A stretch of 64,000 nt of DNA, from the NCBI GenBank assembly GCA_965656445.1, contig CBFHKO010000003.1, forward strand, positions 169,060 through 233,059, in the 5' to 3' direction. Below are positions 49,994 to 59,335 of this stretch, piece by piece. A model generated the notes under the pieces. It did not search any database. It was not told the origin of the DNA and saw nothing but the letters and a program-made list of their open reading frames with translations. This stretch comes from JAHEJA01 sp965656445 (GTDB lineage Bacteria; Pseudomonadota; Alphaproteobacteria; Rhodobacterales; Rhodobacteraceae). Numbering within the stretch: position 1 is the stretch's first letter; every line of letters starts with the position of its first letter. A program made the position numbers and the translations under genes.

Positions 49994-50983
49994 TTAAGAC
50001 CCAAGCAAAGTGGCATACAATTCTTTTATGTCAAGTTCTGTCGGCCTCTTATCGCTACGCAAGGCAAGGGCGCGGTCTGCACGCGCCTGCGCCGCCGTAG
50101 ACAGGCTGGGCACCGCATCAGCGATACGCTGCATTTCATCGAGGTTACCATTACAATGCAGGGCCATATCGCAGCCTGCTGTGACGGCATTAACCGCGCG
50201 CGCCTCGATAGCCCCAGGCAAGGCCTCCATCGAGATGTCATCGCTAATCAAGAGACCGCTGAACCCAAGCGTTTCGCGGATCAAATTGATCATAACAGGG
50301 GAAATTGTCGCCGGTCGATGATCGAAGGCGGAAAAAACAATATGCGCGCTCATAGCGATCGGCGCATCGGCAAAGACCTTGAACGCCGCGAAATCATGGG
50401 CCATTAGGCTGTCTTGATCCTCGCTCACCATGGGGAGGCTCTTGTGGCTATCTGTTTTCGCCAAACCATGGCCAGGCATATGTTTGATGATTGGCACAAC
50501 ACCAGCCTCTAGGTGACCATTAAGCGCCGCACGACCATTGCGCACAACATCGTCCACAGTGGTTCCCAAGCAGCGATTATACAAAAATGGATGGGTATCA
50601 CGTCGCGCAATATCCAAACAAGGTGCGCAATTCATATCAATCCCAAAGGACAAAAGTTCCTGTGAAATCAGATAGTAGCGATCATAAATTGCCTGCGGAT
50701 CCCCGCGCGAAGCGTGATCCAAGGGAGCTGGCCAATCATTAACCATTGGGGCGCGAAGCCGTTGAACACGCCCACCCTCTTGATCAATCATAATCGGTGC
50801 ATTCCACCCGACTGCATCGCGCAAATCTTGGGTCAAGCCAGTTAGCTGATCGCGATTTTCAATATTGCGGGCAAACAAAATGAACCCAGAGGGGTTCACT
50901 TTGGCAAAAAATGCGCGCTCTTGCGGCAAAAGCTTTGGACCATGGCATCCGAATATAATCGCTGATGTCGAGTGTGGCATCAT
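49994..50983 (-). CDS. nagZ: Beta-N-acetylhexosaminidase NagZ
   Basis: This GH3 enzyme removes GlcNAc from recycled peptidoglycan fragments. The 329 residues start at an ATG that overlaps the SPOR gene stop (TAATG). Visible are M-I-D-Q-E-G-G-R-V-Q-R-L-R, the catalytic-loop region K-H-M-P-G-H-G, and the nucleophile D in L-I-S-D-D-I-S-M. Cytoplasmic, as no signal peptide is seen. Confidence 0.94.
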   Translation of the reverse strand: MMPHSTSAIIFGCHGPKLLPQERAFFAKVNPSGFILFARNIENRDQLTGLTQDLRDAVGWNAPIMIDQEGGRVQRLRAPMVNDWPAPLDHASRGDPQAIYDRYYLISQELLSFGIDMNCAPCLDIARRDTHPFLYNRCLGTTVDDVVRNGRAALNGHLEAGVVPIIKHMPGHGLAKTDSHKSLPMVSEDQDSLMAHDFAAFKVFADAPIAMSAHIVFSAFDHRPATISPVMINLIRETLGFSGLLISDDISMEALPGAIEARAVNAVTAGCDMALHCNGNLDEMQRIADAVPSLSTAAQARADRALALRSDKRPTELDIKELYATLLGS

Positions 50984-51912
50984 TAGCGTGTTAGGACGGG
51001 GATACAGTCCTGACGACCTGCGGCAAGCGTGGCGCAAAATCGGCGTGCATCGTCCAAATCGGAAAAGCCAGCTGCGCGAAGGCGGTAAAAGACGCGTCCC
51101 CCGCTCGTTGCTTTTTGGATTACGCGCGGGCGATCATTCATAAAGACCGAGAATTTCGCGCTCATGCGGTTCCATTGATCTCGTGCAATAGCTTCGCTGT
51201 CAAAGGCGCCAAGTTGAACCAATGCGGTTCCAGGGGACAAGCTTTCGATCGCGATTTCGCTGACTGAGGCCGTATTCACGCGTTGCGAAACTGCAACGGT
51301 TGTTGGGGTGATGGTGCTTGGTCGCGCCTTTGGACGCAGCACAGCTTGAACGGCAAGCGGGGTAACGGCACTTGTGCTGAGCGCTTGTTGCAAGGCAACT
51401 TCGACCCCAGTTGGCGTGACCTTAACTGTTTTAGGGCCAGGGGCGACATCTGACAAAGGTTGTGCATCCGCGATGATTTGATCCGCGAGGTCCTGAATGC
51501 TCAGGGCGTTTCCAGCACCGATGGCCGTGTCTGTTCCCGTGTCCGCTGATTGATCAGAGGACAAGATCAAACGACGGGGTAGATCATTGTCATCCAAAGC
51601 AACAGATTGTGGTGCAAGGACCACTTGATCGGGCTTTTGTGTTGGCGTTTCTGCCGCGACTTGTGTCACGCTAAGCCCTTGATTTTCTGCTGAAATACCG
51701 CCTGGATTTTCAGGTGCGACCCGCATCGGACCCGCAACTGCCTGCACCACAGGGACGCCTGTAACATCGCGCACAATCAGCTTATATGCCCAGAAAGACA
51801 TACCACCGATCAGGGCCAAACTTAGAAGCCCGCCCGTCCACATTGTGACTTTTCCAATATTGATATTTGCGCCCGAAGGGATGCCCCCTTGGGTGTAAAA
51901 CTGCTCTGCCAT
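50983..51912 (-). CDS. SPOR-domain protein
   Basis: This 309-residue inner-membrane protein has a single helix at about residues 25-45 (W-T-G-G-L-L-S-L-A-L-I-G-G-M), a low-complexity periplasmic linker, and a C-terminal SPOR domain (V-Q-L-G-A-F-D-S to C-I-P-V-L) that binds denuded glycan at the division site. It lies directly after argS, the usual place in Rhodobacterales, and is coupled to nagZ. Confidence 0.9.
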   Translation of the reverse strand: MAEQFYTQGGIPSGANINIGKVTMWTGGLLSLALIGGMSFWAYKLIVRDVTGVPVVQAVAGPMRVAPENPGGISAENQGLSVTQVAAETPTQKPDQVVLAPQSVALDDNDLPRRLILSSDQSADTGTDTAIGAGNALSIQDLADQIIADAQPLSDVAPGPKTVKVTPTGVEVALQQALSTSAVTPLAVQAVLRPKARPSTITPTTVAVSQRVNTASVSEIAIESLSPGTALVQLGAFDSEAIARDQWNRMSAKFSVFMNDRPRVIQKATSGGRVFYRLRAAGFSDLDDARRFCATLAAGRQDCIPVLTR

Positions 51913-51977
51913 GTTGCCCTCATTACAGGGGCTTTGCGCCCCTATTTTGCTGCCTCACCCTGCAGAGCTGCTATTTT

Positions 51978-53723
51978 TTATCGCATTTCTTCTGCAGGGG
52001 TTACGCCCAAAATACCAAGTCCTGCAGAAATAACAACAGAAACGGCACGTGCCAGTGCAATTTTGCTCTGAGATGTGGCGCTATCGCTTTCTTGGATAAA
52101 CCGCAAAGAGACAACATCATTGCCTTTGTTCCAAAGACCATGAAAATCTGACGCCAATTCATAGAGATAAAAGGCAACCCGATGCGGTTCATTGGTGCGT
52201 GCGGCCGTCTCAACCAAACGAGGCCATTCCGCCAATTTTCGCGCAACGCCGATTTCTGCGTCATGATCCAATTTCGAGAAATCCGCCGCTTGCAAATCTG
52301 TGTCTGCCACGGAAATTCCCGCCTCTTTCGCCTTGCGCAGAACTGAATTCACGCGTGCATTCGCGTATTGCACGTAGAACACTGGGTTTTCGCGGCTTTG
52401 CTCTAGAACTTTGTCGAAATCAAAATCTAGGTTGGCGTCATTCTTACGAGTCAGCATCACAAACCGAGTGACATCAGGGCCGACCTGGTCCACCACATCG
52501 CGCAGGGTCACAAAGGTCCCTGCCCGTTTGGACATTTTGAACGGTTCGCCGTTTTTGTAGAGCTTGACCAGCTGTGTGAGTTTGATGTCCAATGGGGTCT
52601 TGCCATCGGATAGCGCAGACACAGCCGCCTTCATCCGTTTGACATATCCGCCATGATCGGCACCAAACACATCAATCAGCTGGTCATAGCCACGCTCGAC
52701 CTTGTCAAAGTGATAGGCAATGTCAGGTGCGAAATAAGTCCATGCTCCGTCAGATTTCATCACAGGGCGATCAACGTCATCGCCGTGTTCTGTGGATTTG
52801 AACAAGGTTTGTTCCCGTGGTTCCCAATCCTCAGGCTTTTTCCCTTTGGGCGGTTCAAGCACGCCCTCATAGATCAACCCTTTGTCCTTGAGTGATTGAA
52901 TAGCGGCCTCAATCCGACCTGTGCCATAAAGCGCCTTTTCACTAAAGAATTCATCCATTTGAACCCCAAGTGACAACAAATCCGCACGGATCAAATCCAT
53001 CATCGCTTCGGTCGCAAATTCGCGGATTTCTGTTAACCAGAATTGTTCCCCTTTATCGACAAAGGCATCGCCAACCTTGTCTTTCAAGGCTTGTCCCACA
53101 GGGATCAGATAATCACCGGGATAGGTTCCATCCTCAAAGGCGACCTCTCGGCCGTGCGCTTCGAGGTAGCGCAAATAGACAGAGCGCGCGAGGACGTCCA
53201 CTTGGGCACCGCCATCGTTGATGTAATATTCCCGTGTGACGTCAAAGCCGGCATAGGCCAAAAGGCTTGCCAAGGCATCACCAAAGACCGCGCCCCGCGT
53301 ATGACCGACATGCAAAGGCCCAGTTGGGTTTGCAGAGACATATTCAACATTGACCCGCTTCCCCTGACCAAGATCAGAGCGGCCGAATTGTGTGTTTTGC
53401 GTGAGCACAGATTTCACGAGCTCCTGCCAAACGACAGGTGCCAAGCGCATGTTCAAAAATCCAGGTCCCGCGACCTCTGCGACTGTGACCCGCGCATCTG
53501 CAGCCAACCGCGCCGCCAAAGCATCGGCAATATCGCGTGGCTTTCGTGACGCAGGCTTTGCCAGAACCATTGCTGCATTCGTTGCCATGTCGCCATGCAA
53601 CGGGTCTCGCGGTGGTTCAACAGTTACGTTCGTGAAATCCAACCCTTCGGGTAAATCACCGTTTGCAACCATCGCATCCAAAGACGCGATCACCAATGTC
53701 CGCATTTCAGCAAATAAATTCAT
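51978..53723 (-). CDS. argS: Arginyl-tRNA synthetase
   Basis: This 581-residue class I synthetase has the HIGH motif as H-V-G-H-T-R-G after S-A-N-P-T-G-P-L, and KMSKS as K-M-S-K-R-A-G-T. The N-terminal Arg-specific domain and the C-terminal DALR anticodon domain are present. The SPOR gene is 65 bp downstream. Confidence 0.97.
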   Translation of the reverse strand: MNLFAEMRTLVIASLDAMVANGDLPEGLDFTNVTVEPPRDPLHGDMATNAAMVLAKPASRKPRDIADALAARLAADARVTVAEVAGPGFLNMRLAPVVWQELVKSVLTQNTQFGRSDLGQGKRVNVEYVSANPTGPLHVGHTRGAVFGDALASLLAYAGFDVTREYYINDGGAQVDVLARSVYLRYLEAHGREVAFEDGTYPGDYLIPVGQALKDKVGDAFVDKGEQFWLTEIREFATEAMMDLIRADLLSLGVQMDEFFSEKALYGTGRIEAAIQSLKDKGLIYEGVLEPPKGKKPEDWEPREQTLFKSTEHGDDVDRPVMKSDGAWTYFAPDIAYHFDKVERGYDQLIDVFGADHGGYVKRMKAAVSALSDGKTPLDIKLTQLVKLYKNGEPFKMSKRAGTFVTLRDVVDQVGPDVTRFVMLTRKNDANLDFDFDKVLEQSRENPVFYVQYANARVNSVLRKAKEAGISVADTDLQAADFSKLDHDAEIGVARKLAEWPRLVETAARTNEPHRVAFYLYELASDFHGLWNKGNDVVSLRFIQESDSATSQSKIALARAVSVVISAGLGILGVTPAEEMR

Positions 53724-53789
53724 TTTTCTGGCTTCCTTGTTTCTGGGTGCGGTTTATCACGCGCACCCACAAGGTCAATCCATTGCAGC

Positions 53790-55604
53790 CTATTTCACAG
53801 GGTCTTCGGCACGTTTGGGCGAGAAATGAATGATTTTTTCACCTTCTGATATTTTGACCGAAGTTTGATTTGCGGGAATGCGCAATCGGTTTTTATCGCT
53901 GATGAGCGCGACTATGTGACTCTCTGGATGGCTGTGGCGCCAATTATCATAGGAAAACTCTGCCCCCATTGGTGTGATGCGGAATTCCCAGCCCTCGCGC
54001 AACTTGTTCAGGAGGGATGTATAGCTTTCCCCGTCCATCAATGAGCGACCGCCCAAAGTTGCAGGCAAGTCATAGCGCGCCGATCCCGTTTGTTCGCGTG
54101 GGATCTGAAACACTTTGTCACGGCCGAACTCTGGCCCCAAATCCGTTGTCACCAAGGTATTATAGGCGTCGTTATCTGACGCCGCGAACAAAAGGTCAAA
54201 ATTGTGAATTTCCACATTATGTTCCGCCGCCTCGGACAAGATGTCTCCAAAGAACACAGGGATATTTGCATCCTTTGCTTGGCGGAGGTTGCGATAGTTT
54301 GCATCAGACACCAACACAGGGATATCCGCTTTGCTCAAGCACTGGGCCAATTCTGTGCCCCATGCCGTTCCACCCACGATCAACACGCCTGGCGTTGCAG
54401 CCCCGCTTAACCCGAGCATCCTTGCAACCGGTTTGAGGGTAAAGCCATGAAGCACAAAGGTACAAGCGACAAGCGCAAAGGCAAGTGGGCCAATCATTGC
54501 CCCATCTTCGATGCCCAACTCATAGAGCCGTTCCCCAAACAGACCGGCAACAGCCACAAGCACCACTCCGCGTGGGCCCGTCGTTGCAATCAAGGTGCGT
54601 TCATTCATCGGCAAATCCGTCCACAGGAGCGATAGATAGACCGTCAAAGGACGCGCGACAAAAATAACCGCCGCTAGGAAAACGACAGCGCGCAGATCAA
54701 GCTGCGCAAGTGTGGCAAAATCCATCGAGGCCGCCAAAAGGATAAAGACACCCGACACCAAAAGGACCGTTGCGTGTTCTTTGAAACGACGCAGTTCCTC
54801 ATAAGACGGCAAATTCGCATTTGCGATGACCATCCCCATGACTGTCACCGCCATGAGACCGCTTTCATGTAGCACTCGGTTTGAGGCCGCAAAAATCGCA
54901 ATTAAAACAACAAAGAGCAATGGCACCTTAATGTATTCGGGCACCCATCCCCGTCGGAAAGAATGCGCCAATCCAAAGCCAGCTGCGATCCCGAGGACAA
55001 TGGACACGACCAACCCCGTTATCAAAATGGTAATGGCATGTGACAAGGTGGCCGCTTGGGACATAACCAAAATCACTTCGAAAGCCAGCACAGCTGCCAA
55101 TGCCCCGATGGGATCGTTGACGATTGCTTCCCATTGCAACAATGCAGCAGGTCGGCGCGATAGTTTGGCCTGTCGCAAGAGCGGCGCGATCACCGTTGGG
55201 CCTGTGACGATCATAATCCCGCCAAAGACGGTTGAGGATTCCCACGACAACCCTGCCCCAAAGCGGAGTGCAAGCGTTGACATGATCCACCCCAGAGGCG
55301 CGCCTATCACAACCAATCGCATGACACCTTTGCTGGCGTCGCGCAGACTATGAAGGTTCAGGGTCATCCCGCCTTCAAAGAGGATCACAGCAACTGCAAT
55401 CGAAATAATCGGCCCCGTTATCGGCCCTAAATCCTGTTCAGGGTTTAATACCCCAAAGACAGGCCCCGCCAGTAATCCCGCCAGCAACATCAAAACGATT
55501 GCTGGAATATTCAAGCGCCACGCAATCCATTGTGCCCCCACACCTAACACACCGATTGCCGCCATCGCGCCAACCACGTCTACACCGCCTTGTTCAATTG
55601 CCAT
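53790..55604 (-). CDS. Cation:proton antiporter with C-terminal TrkA-N domain
   Basis: This 604-residue inner-membrane protein has about twelve helices over the first 400 residues, of CPA type (L-F-E-G-G-M-T-L, V-T-G-P-T-V-I-A-P-L-L, and the transport pair N-D in A-I-V-N-D-P). The cytosolic end is a Rossmann nucleotide-binding TrkA-N-like domain starting at V-L-I-V-G-G-T-A-W-G-T, with the motif V-L-V-S-D and F-F-G-D-I. It probably exchanges sodium or potassium for protons under NAD(H) or redox control. Confidence 0.88.
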   Translation of the reverse strand: MAIEQGGVDVVGAMAAIGVLGVGAQWIAWRLNIPAIVLMLLAGLLAGPVFGVLNPEQDLGPITGPIISIAVAVILFEGGMTLNLHSLRDASKGVMRLVVIGAPLGWIMSTLALRFGAGLSWESSTVFGGIMIVTGPTVIAPLLRQAKLSRRPAALLQWEAIVNDPIGALAAVLAFEVILVMSQAATLSHAITILITGLVVSIVLGIAAGFGLAHSFRRGWVPEYIKVPLLFVVLIAIFAASNRVLHESGLMAVTVMGMVIANANLPSYEELRRFKEHATVLLVSGVFILLAASMDFATLAQLDLRAVVFLAAVIFVARPLTVYLSLLWTDLPMNERTLIATTGPRGVVLVAVAGLFGERLYELGIEDGAMIGPLAFALVACTFVLHGFTLKPVARMLGLSGAATPGVLIVGGTAWGTELAQCLSKADIPVLVSDANYRNLRQAKDANIPVFFGDILSEAAEHNVEIHNFDLLFAASDNDAYNTLVTTDLGPEFGRDKVFQIPREQTGSARYDLPATLGGRSLMDGESYTSLLNKLREGWEFRITPMGAEFSYDNWRHSHPESHIVALISDKNRLRIPANQTSVKISEGEKIIHFSPKRAEDPVK

Positions 55605-55624
55605 TGTGCACCCCTCAGTACAAA

Positions 55625-56767
55625 TTACCCGTCTTTAATTAATGTTTGATACTGCTGAAGCGCAAAGCGATCCGTCATACCAGAAATATAATCCGACACG
55701 ATCCGCGCGAGCATTATGTCATTATTCGCCTCAGCCACATCTTTGCGCCATTGTTTTGGTAATAAATCTGGGCGCTCCATATAGAGCGGAAAGAGAGAAT
55801 TTACGGCCTCTGATACCTCGTTGCGCACGACAACCACGCTTGGGGCGCGATACATCTGATGGAAAAGGAAATGGCGTATCACCTTGAGATCACGCCATAA
55901 TTCAGGTGAAAACTGAACCATGGGTCGCCCTGCTGCGCGCACATCTTCGACGGATTGCGGATCGACCTCGGCCAAGTTCGCCCGTGTTACGGTTAAGACA
56001 TCCTCAACCAATATTCCGAAAAAGCGACGCAGAGCTTCGTGGCGACGGCGATAATAATTCAAGCCTGGATATTTTTTATCCACCTCAGCAAAGCAATCTT
56101 TGAGTATCGGCAGCTCGGCGACTTCGTCTGTCGAAAACAGCTCTGCCCTCAGACCGTCATGGATGTCATGGTGATTATAAGCAATATCATCCGCCAAGGC
56201 CGCAACTTGGGCTTCAACACTGGCATAGGTGTCGAGTTCAAGATCATAAATTTTGTTATAATCGTCTAGAATATATGGCAAATCCCCCACCACAGGACCA
56301 TTGTGTTTTGCAATGGCCTCTAGGGTTTCCCATGTGAGGTTTAACCCATCAAAATCCGCATAATGGCGCTCAAGGGATGTGACGATTTTTACCGCTTGGG
56401 CATTATGATCAAAGCCACCATAAGGGGCCATCAATTCATTCAAGGCATCTTCGCCCGTATGTCCAAAAGGCGTGTGGCCCAGATCATGCGCAAGCGCGAC
56501 CGCTTCGGTTAGTTCAGAGTTCACACCAATCACACCCGCAATCGTTCGCGCGACTTGAGCCACCTCAATAGAATGCGTGAGACGGGTGCGAAAATAATCG
56601 CCCTCATGTTCTACAAACACTTGGGTTTTATGTTTGAGACGTCGAAACGCGCTGCAGTGAATGATGCGATCACGGTCCCTTTGAAAGCAAGAGCGAAACG
56701 CGCTTTCGGTTTCGGGATACAGTCGTCCCCTGCTCTTTTGGGGCTGGGTTGCAAATTTCGCCTGCAT
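55625..56767 (-). CDS. dGTPase-like dNTP triphosphohydrolase
   Basis: This 380-residue HD-domain enzyme hydrolyses dNTPs to deoxynucleosides. Metal residues are in R-L-T-H-S-I-E-V, A-H-D-L-G-H-T-P-F-G-H and A-L-A-D-D-I-A-Y-N-H-H-D. The ATG at 56767 is favoured by AAAGG 9 nt upstream over a GTG at 56773. It belongs to the shorter dGTPase-like subgroup rather than E. coli Dgt. It is divergent from the IscA-type gene. Confidence 0.92.
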   Translation of the reverse strand: MQAKFATQPQKSRGRLYPETESAFRSCFQRDRDRIIHCSAFRRLKHKTQVFVEHEGDYFRTRLTHSIEVAQVARTIAGVIGVNSELTEAVALAHDLGHTPFGHTGEDALNELMAPYGGFDHNAQAVKIVTSLERHYADFDGLNLTWETLEAIAKHNGPVVGDLPYILDDYNKIYDLELDTYASVEAQVAALADDIAYNHHDIHDGLRAELFSTDEVAELPILKDCFAEVDKKYPGLNYYRRRHEALRRFFGILVEDVLTVTRANLAEVDPQSVEDVRAAGRPMVQFSPELWRDLKVIRHFLFHQMYRAPSVVVVRNEVSEAVNSLFPLYMERPDLLPKQWRKDVAEANNDIMLARIVSDYISGMTDRFALQQYQTLIKDG

Positions 56768-56849
56768 TTTCACATGCCTTTCTTGTTCTTATCTGCCTTG
56801 CGGCTTATATTGCATATTATAGAAGCGTTTAACAGTCTGGAGCGACTCA

Positions 56850-57173
56850 ATGCACCTTCCTCCCAAAGTGACGTCCCGCGCGTTTGAACGTCTCGCGGAA
56901 ATTGGCGCATCAAGCAATGGTCAGGCCCTTCGCGTTGCCGTTGAAGGCGGCGGATGTTCAGGGTTTCAGTATGAAATCAAACTCGACACAGCCCAAAATG
57001 ACGACCTTGTGTTAGAAGGTAACGGGGAAAAAGTGTTGATTGATACCGCCTCGCTTCCTTTTCTGGAAAACGCGGAAATCGACTTTACCCAAGAGCTCAT
57101 CGGCGCGCGGTTTGTGGTGAATAATCCAAATGCAACAAGCTCATGCGGATGCGGCACTAGCTTTTCCATGTGA
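56850..57173 (+). CDS. erpA: A-type iron-sulfur carrier (HesB/IscA/ErpA family)
   Basis: This 107-residue protein delivers Fe-S clusters. The three ligand cysteines are in G-G-G-C-S-G-F-Q-Y and C-G-C-G near the C-terminus. ErpA is the nearest name; IscA is possible. Its last 33 bp overlap the end of the convergent permease gene. Confidence 0.92.
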   Translation: MHLPPKVTSRAFERLAEIGASSNGQALRVAVEGGGCSGFQYEIKLDTAQNDDLVLEGNGEKVLIDTASLPFLENAEIDFTQELIGARFVVNNPNATSSCGCGTSFSM

Positions 57174-58046
57174 TGGGTCTTCGATCTGATTTGAGTTCTT
57201 GAAAATATAGAGGCTGACTGAGGCAACGAGAGCAACAACAATCATGACCTCATACCATTCGGGCCGATCCAAAAAGTAAAAGACATCTATCAAGATCGCC
57301 CAGATAAATTGCAGATTCAAAAACAACCCAAAGCCAACAACCGAAATTTGGCGCAGGGTGTACATGGTCAATAACCGCACCACGATCAGCAACAGAATAT
57401 AGATCACGAAGACAATCATCAGCGACCCTTCCAACGGCACCATCGGTTCAGGGGCAATAAAAAACGGCACCAAAGACACACAGAGCGCGGGATAAAACAC
57501 CAATGACACCGTTGCCTGTTCACGAAGCTGAATGTAACGCGCGGCCTGCATGGTGAGGACCGAAAAGACTAACCCTAACAGAGCGTAGAGAAACCCGACA
57601 CCAATTTCATGCTCTGTGACCCAATACCCAAAGATGACAGACCCACATCCCAAGAGGATGGCAACCCAAGCCCAAGGTCCAAGACGGTCTTGAAAGGTGA
57701 CAGTCGACACAACACCTGCGACCAAGGGGATCATTGCATTTACAGTGACAAATTCCGTCAGACTCACAGTTTTCAGCGCCAAATAGTAAAATCCGAGCGC
57801 CCCCACTGCTGTTAAGCTACGAAAGACCATCATCACTGGCGCTGAGGTTTTAAGAGATGACTTCGATCGAAAGGCGATAAACAAGCAAAGGCACACAAGG
57901 GCCATTGCTAAATGGCTGAGAGAGTGGAGCTGCGCCCATGGGACAACTTTGGCCAATTGCAGAGACAAGGCGTCCATCCAAGTGGCCAGCAAGCTAATAA
58001 CTGTGACAAACAGAAGTCCAAGTATACCAGAATTAGCATTACCCAT
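57141..58046 (-). CDS. EamA/DMT-family permease, last gene of the peptide locus
   Basis: This 301-residue inner-membrane protein has about ten helices in two EamA halves: G-N-A-N-S-G-I-L-G-L-L at the start, the A-L-K-T-V-S-L-T-E-F-V-T-V-N-A-M-I-P-L-V block, and R-Q-I-S-V-V-G-F-G in the second half. The frame is open back to 58142, but the ATG at 58046 begins the canonical first helix; the site before it is weak. It lies 92 bp after the 353-residue protein on the same strand, so it could export or import the modified peptide or its building blocks. DMT proteins are generic, so this is inference from position. Confidence 0.8.
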   Translation of the reverse strand: MGNANSGILGLLFVTVISLLATWMDALSLQLAKVVPWAQLHSLSHLAMALVCLCLFIAFRSKSSLKTSAPVMMVFRSLTAVGALGFYYLALKTVSLTEFVTVNAMIPLVAGVVSTVTFQDRLGPWAWVAILLGCGSVIFGYWVTEHEIGVGFLYALLGLVFSVLTMQAARYIQLREQATVSLVFYPALCVSLVPFFIAPEPMVPLEGSLMIVFVIYILLLIVVRLLTMYTLRQISVVGFGLFLNLQFIWAILIDVFYFLDRPEWYEVMIVVALVASVSLYIFKNSNQIEDPSHGKASAASA

Positions 58047-58138
58047 TTTGTTACCCAAACAGCATAGCTCCTTGCATTCAACGAATGCTCTCAGCTTATG
58101 CGGCACCTCTATAAAAGCAAGCATTTTTGACGTAAGCG

Positions 58139-59200
58139 TCAAGAAGTTGCCGTCATCAAGGTGTTACAGCGGGCAAAATGTCCAAAAAAGTCATCGAAAA
58201 CGGGGCTGGTCTCGATCGCCAACTCCAAGATTTCATAGGCAGGTTCTGTTAGATCAACTGTCATTTTCCCTTGCATCTTGAACCAGTCATCACTGCGATG
58301 TTGATCCATATCGAACAAGGCTTCGGACATTTGACGCAAAGGCGAAACATATTGCAGGGGCGGCACAAAACTATGTACATCCTGAGCAAATGGACCCTCA
58401 AATCCCTGCCCCGTTCCGATCATATGGCACCACTGCGTCATCATATATTGATGGTAATCATCGCCTTCTGAGCCTGCACTCTCTAATGTGAAACGCGCGC
58501 GAATATCGGCGATCCACTCTTCCCACGCGCTTGGTGGCGCTATTCCAGCAAAGCGCATGGCAATACAAACTTCGGAGAGCAAATCAGCATTCGTATCCAA
58601 CAGAGCCAGTAAGCCAACATACTGCAAGGACGTCTTTGCCTTGGGGGACAATTGCGGATCTTTGCGCCCGTATTCGCTGAGGTAAAAGACCAGATGCGTT
58701 AATTCATAAGAGGCCTTTTTATTGGGGACCGCGAAAGTTTGCGAATGATCCATGTATTGGCGCAAGCGACGGTCAAGATGATCAAACTCTGGCAATTCAA
58801 TATCTGCGCGTTTCAACAATCGTGCCCCTTCGGCGCGTTGCACATCCGACATTTCACCTTTGATAAGGCCGGCCTCATTGACCCAATGAGCCATATGCGC
58901 GCCCTTTGAAGACGTGTAACCTAGCGCATCTAAATCCAAGGCCATGCCGAGGTAGAAGCGATAATACTGTGGAAAAAACGAGAGCTGTCGCTCAATCGTT
59001 TCATAGAAGTCTGAATAAATGGAAATATCAAATGACTGCCCTGTAGTTTCCATAACGCTGAGAAATTCAGCGTTTTCTTTCAACCACATAACGTCACCTT
59101 GAACGCGACGCTTGTGAACCAGAGCTTGTGCCAATTGATCAGAAAAATCTGAAGTAGAAGGAGAGCGGTTTGCAAAGCTAAGTTGGATGACGTTTGACAT
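58139..59200 (-). CDS. 353-residue protein of no recognised family, candidate peptide-modifying or maturation enzyme
   Basis: AAGGTG precedes the ATG at 59200. The protein is soluble, with no signal or membrane helix, and largely helical. Possible metal-type residues cluster: A-H-M-A-H (102, 105), E166-L-T-H169 in Y-E-L-T-H-L-V-F-Y-L-S-E-Y-G, E210 in D-L-L-S-E-V-C, and H250 and H259 in Y-H-Q-Y-M-M-T-Q-W-C-H. Other striking blocks are F-F-P-Q-Y-Y-R-F-Y-L-G-M-A and D-H-L-D-R-R-L-R-Q-Y-M-D-H. The ExxH and scattered His/Glu pattern would suit a helical metalloenzyme, but that is speculation. It may belong to a Rhodobacterales family of unknown function (a DUF6902-like protein comes to mind, unverified). 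It follows the multi-core precursor by 135 bp. Confidence 0.7.
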   Translation of the reverse strand: MSNVIQLSFANRSPSTSDFSDQLAQALVHKRRVQGDVMWLKENAEFLSVMETTGQSFDISIYSDFYETIERQLSFFPQYYRFYLGMALDLDALGYTSSKGAHMAHWVNEAGLIKGEMSDVQRAEGARLLKRADIELPEFDHLDRRLRQYMDHSQTFAVPNKKASYELTHLVFYLSEYGRKDPQLSPKAKTSLQYVGLLALLDTNADLLSEVCIAMRFAGIAPPSAWEEWIADIRARFTLESAGSEGDDYHQYMMTQWCHMIGTGQGFEGPFAQDVHSFVPPLQYVSPLRQMSEALFDMDQHRSDDWFKMQGKMTVDLTEPAYEILELAIETSPVFDDFFGHFARCNTLMTATS

Positions 59201-59218
59201 AGGACACCTTTGTGAGTG

Positions 59219-59261
59219 GCAAGCTGCAGGATGGGGTGACAACTGGGGGTCTGCAGCTTGC
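59219..59261 (-). promoter_or_regulatory. Stem-loop before the 353-residue gene
   Basis: Perfect 11-bp arms GCAAGCTGCAG and CTGCAGCTTGC with a 21-nt loop lie 19 bp upstream of the ATG. With no T tract it is better seen as an RNA processing, stability or attenuation element between precursor and enzyme genes. Confidence 0.6.
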
Positions 59262-59304
59262 TAAATCTGGCGGAGGAATGGGCCGCCAAATTAGGGAAAG
59301 AACG

Positions 59305-59326
59305 GGGGCGTTTTGTGAGCCGCCCC
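59305..59326 (-). terminator. Weak terminator-like hairpin after the precursor gene
   Basis: Read on the minus strand, GGGGCG and CGCCCC with a 10-nt loop begin 9 bp after the precursor stop and are followed by CGTTCTTTCCC, a poor T tract. Partial termination here would give more precursor than enzyme. Confidence 0.5.
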
Positions 59327-59335
59327 TCGCTAAAC

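Noticed and set aside
53790..55604. KefB-type glutathione-gated potassium efflux protein
   Set aside because: The transmembrane part reads more like NhaP-type CPA antiporters (T-G-P-T-V-I and N-D pair); only the C-terminal nucleotide-binding domain is shared, so a general call is safer.
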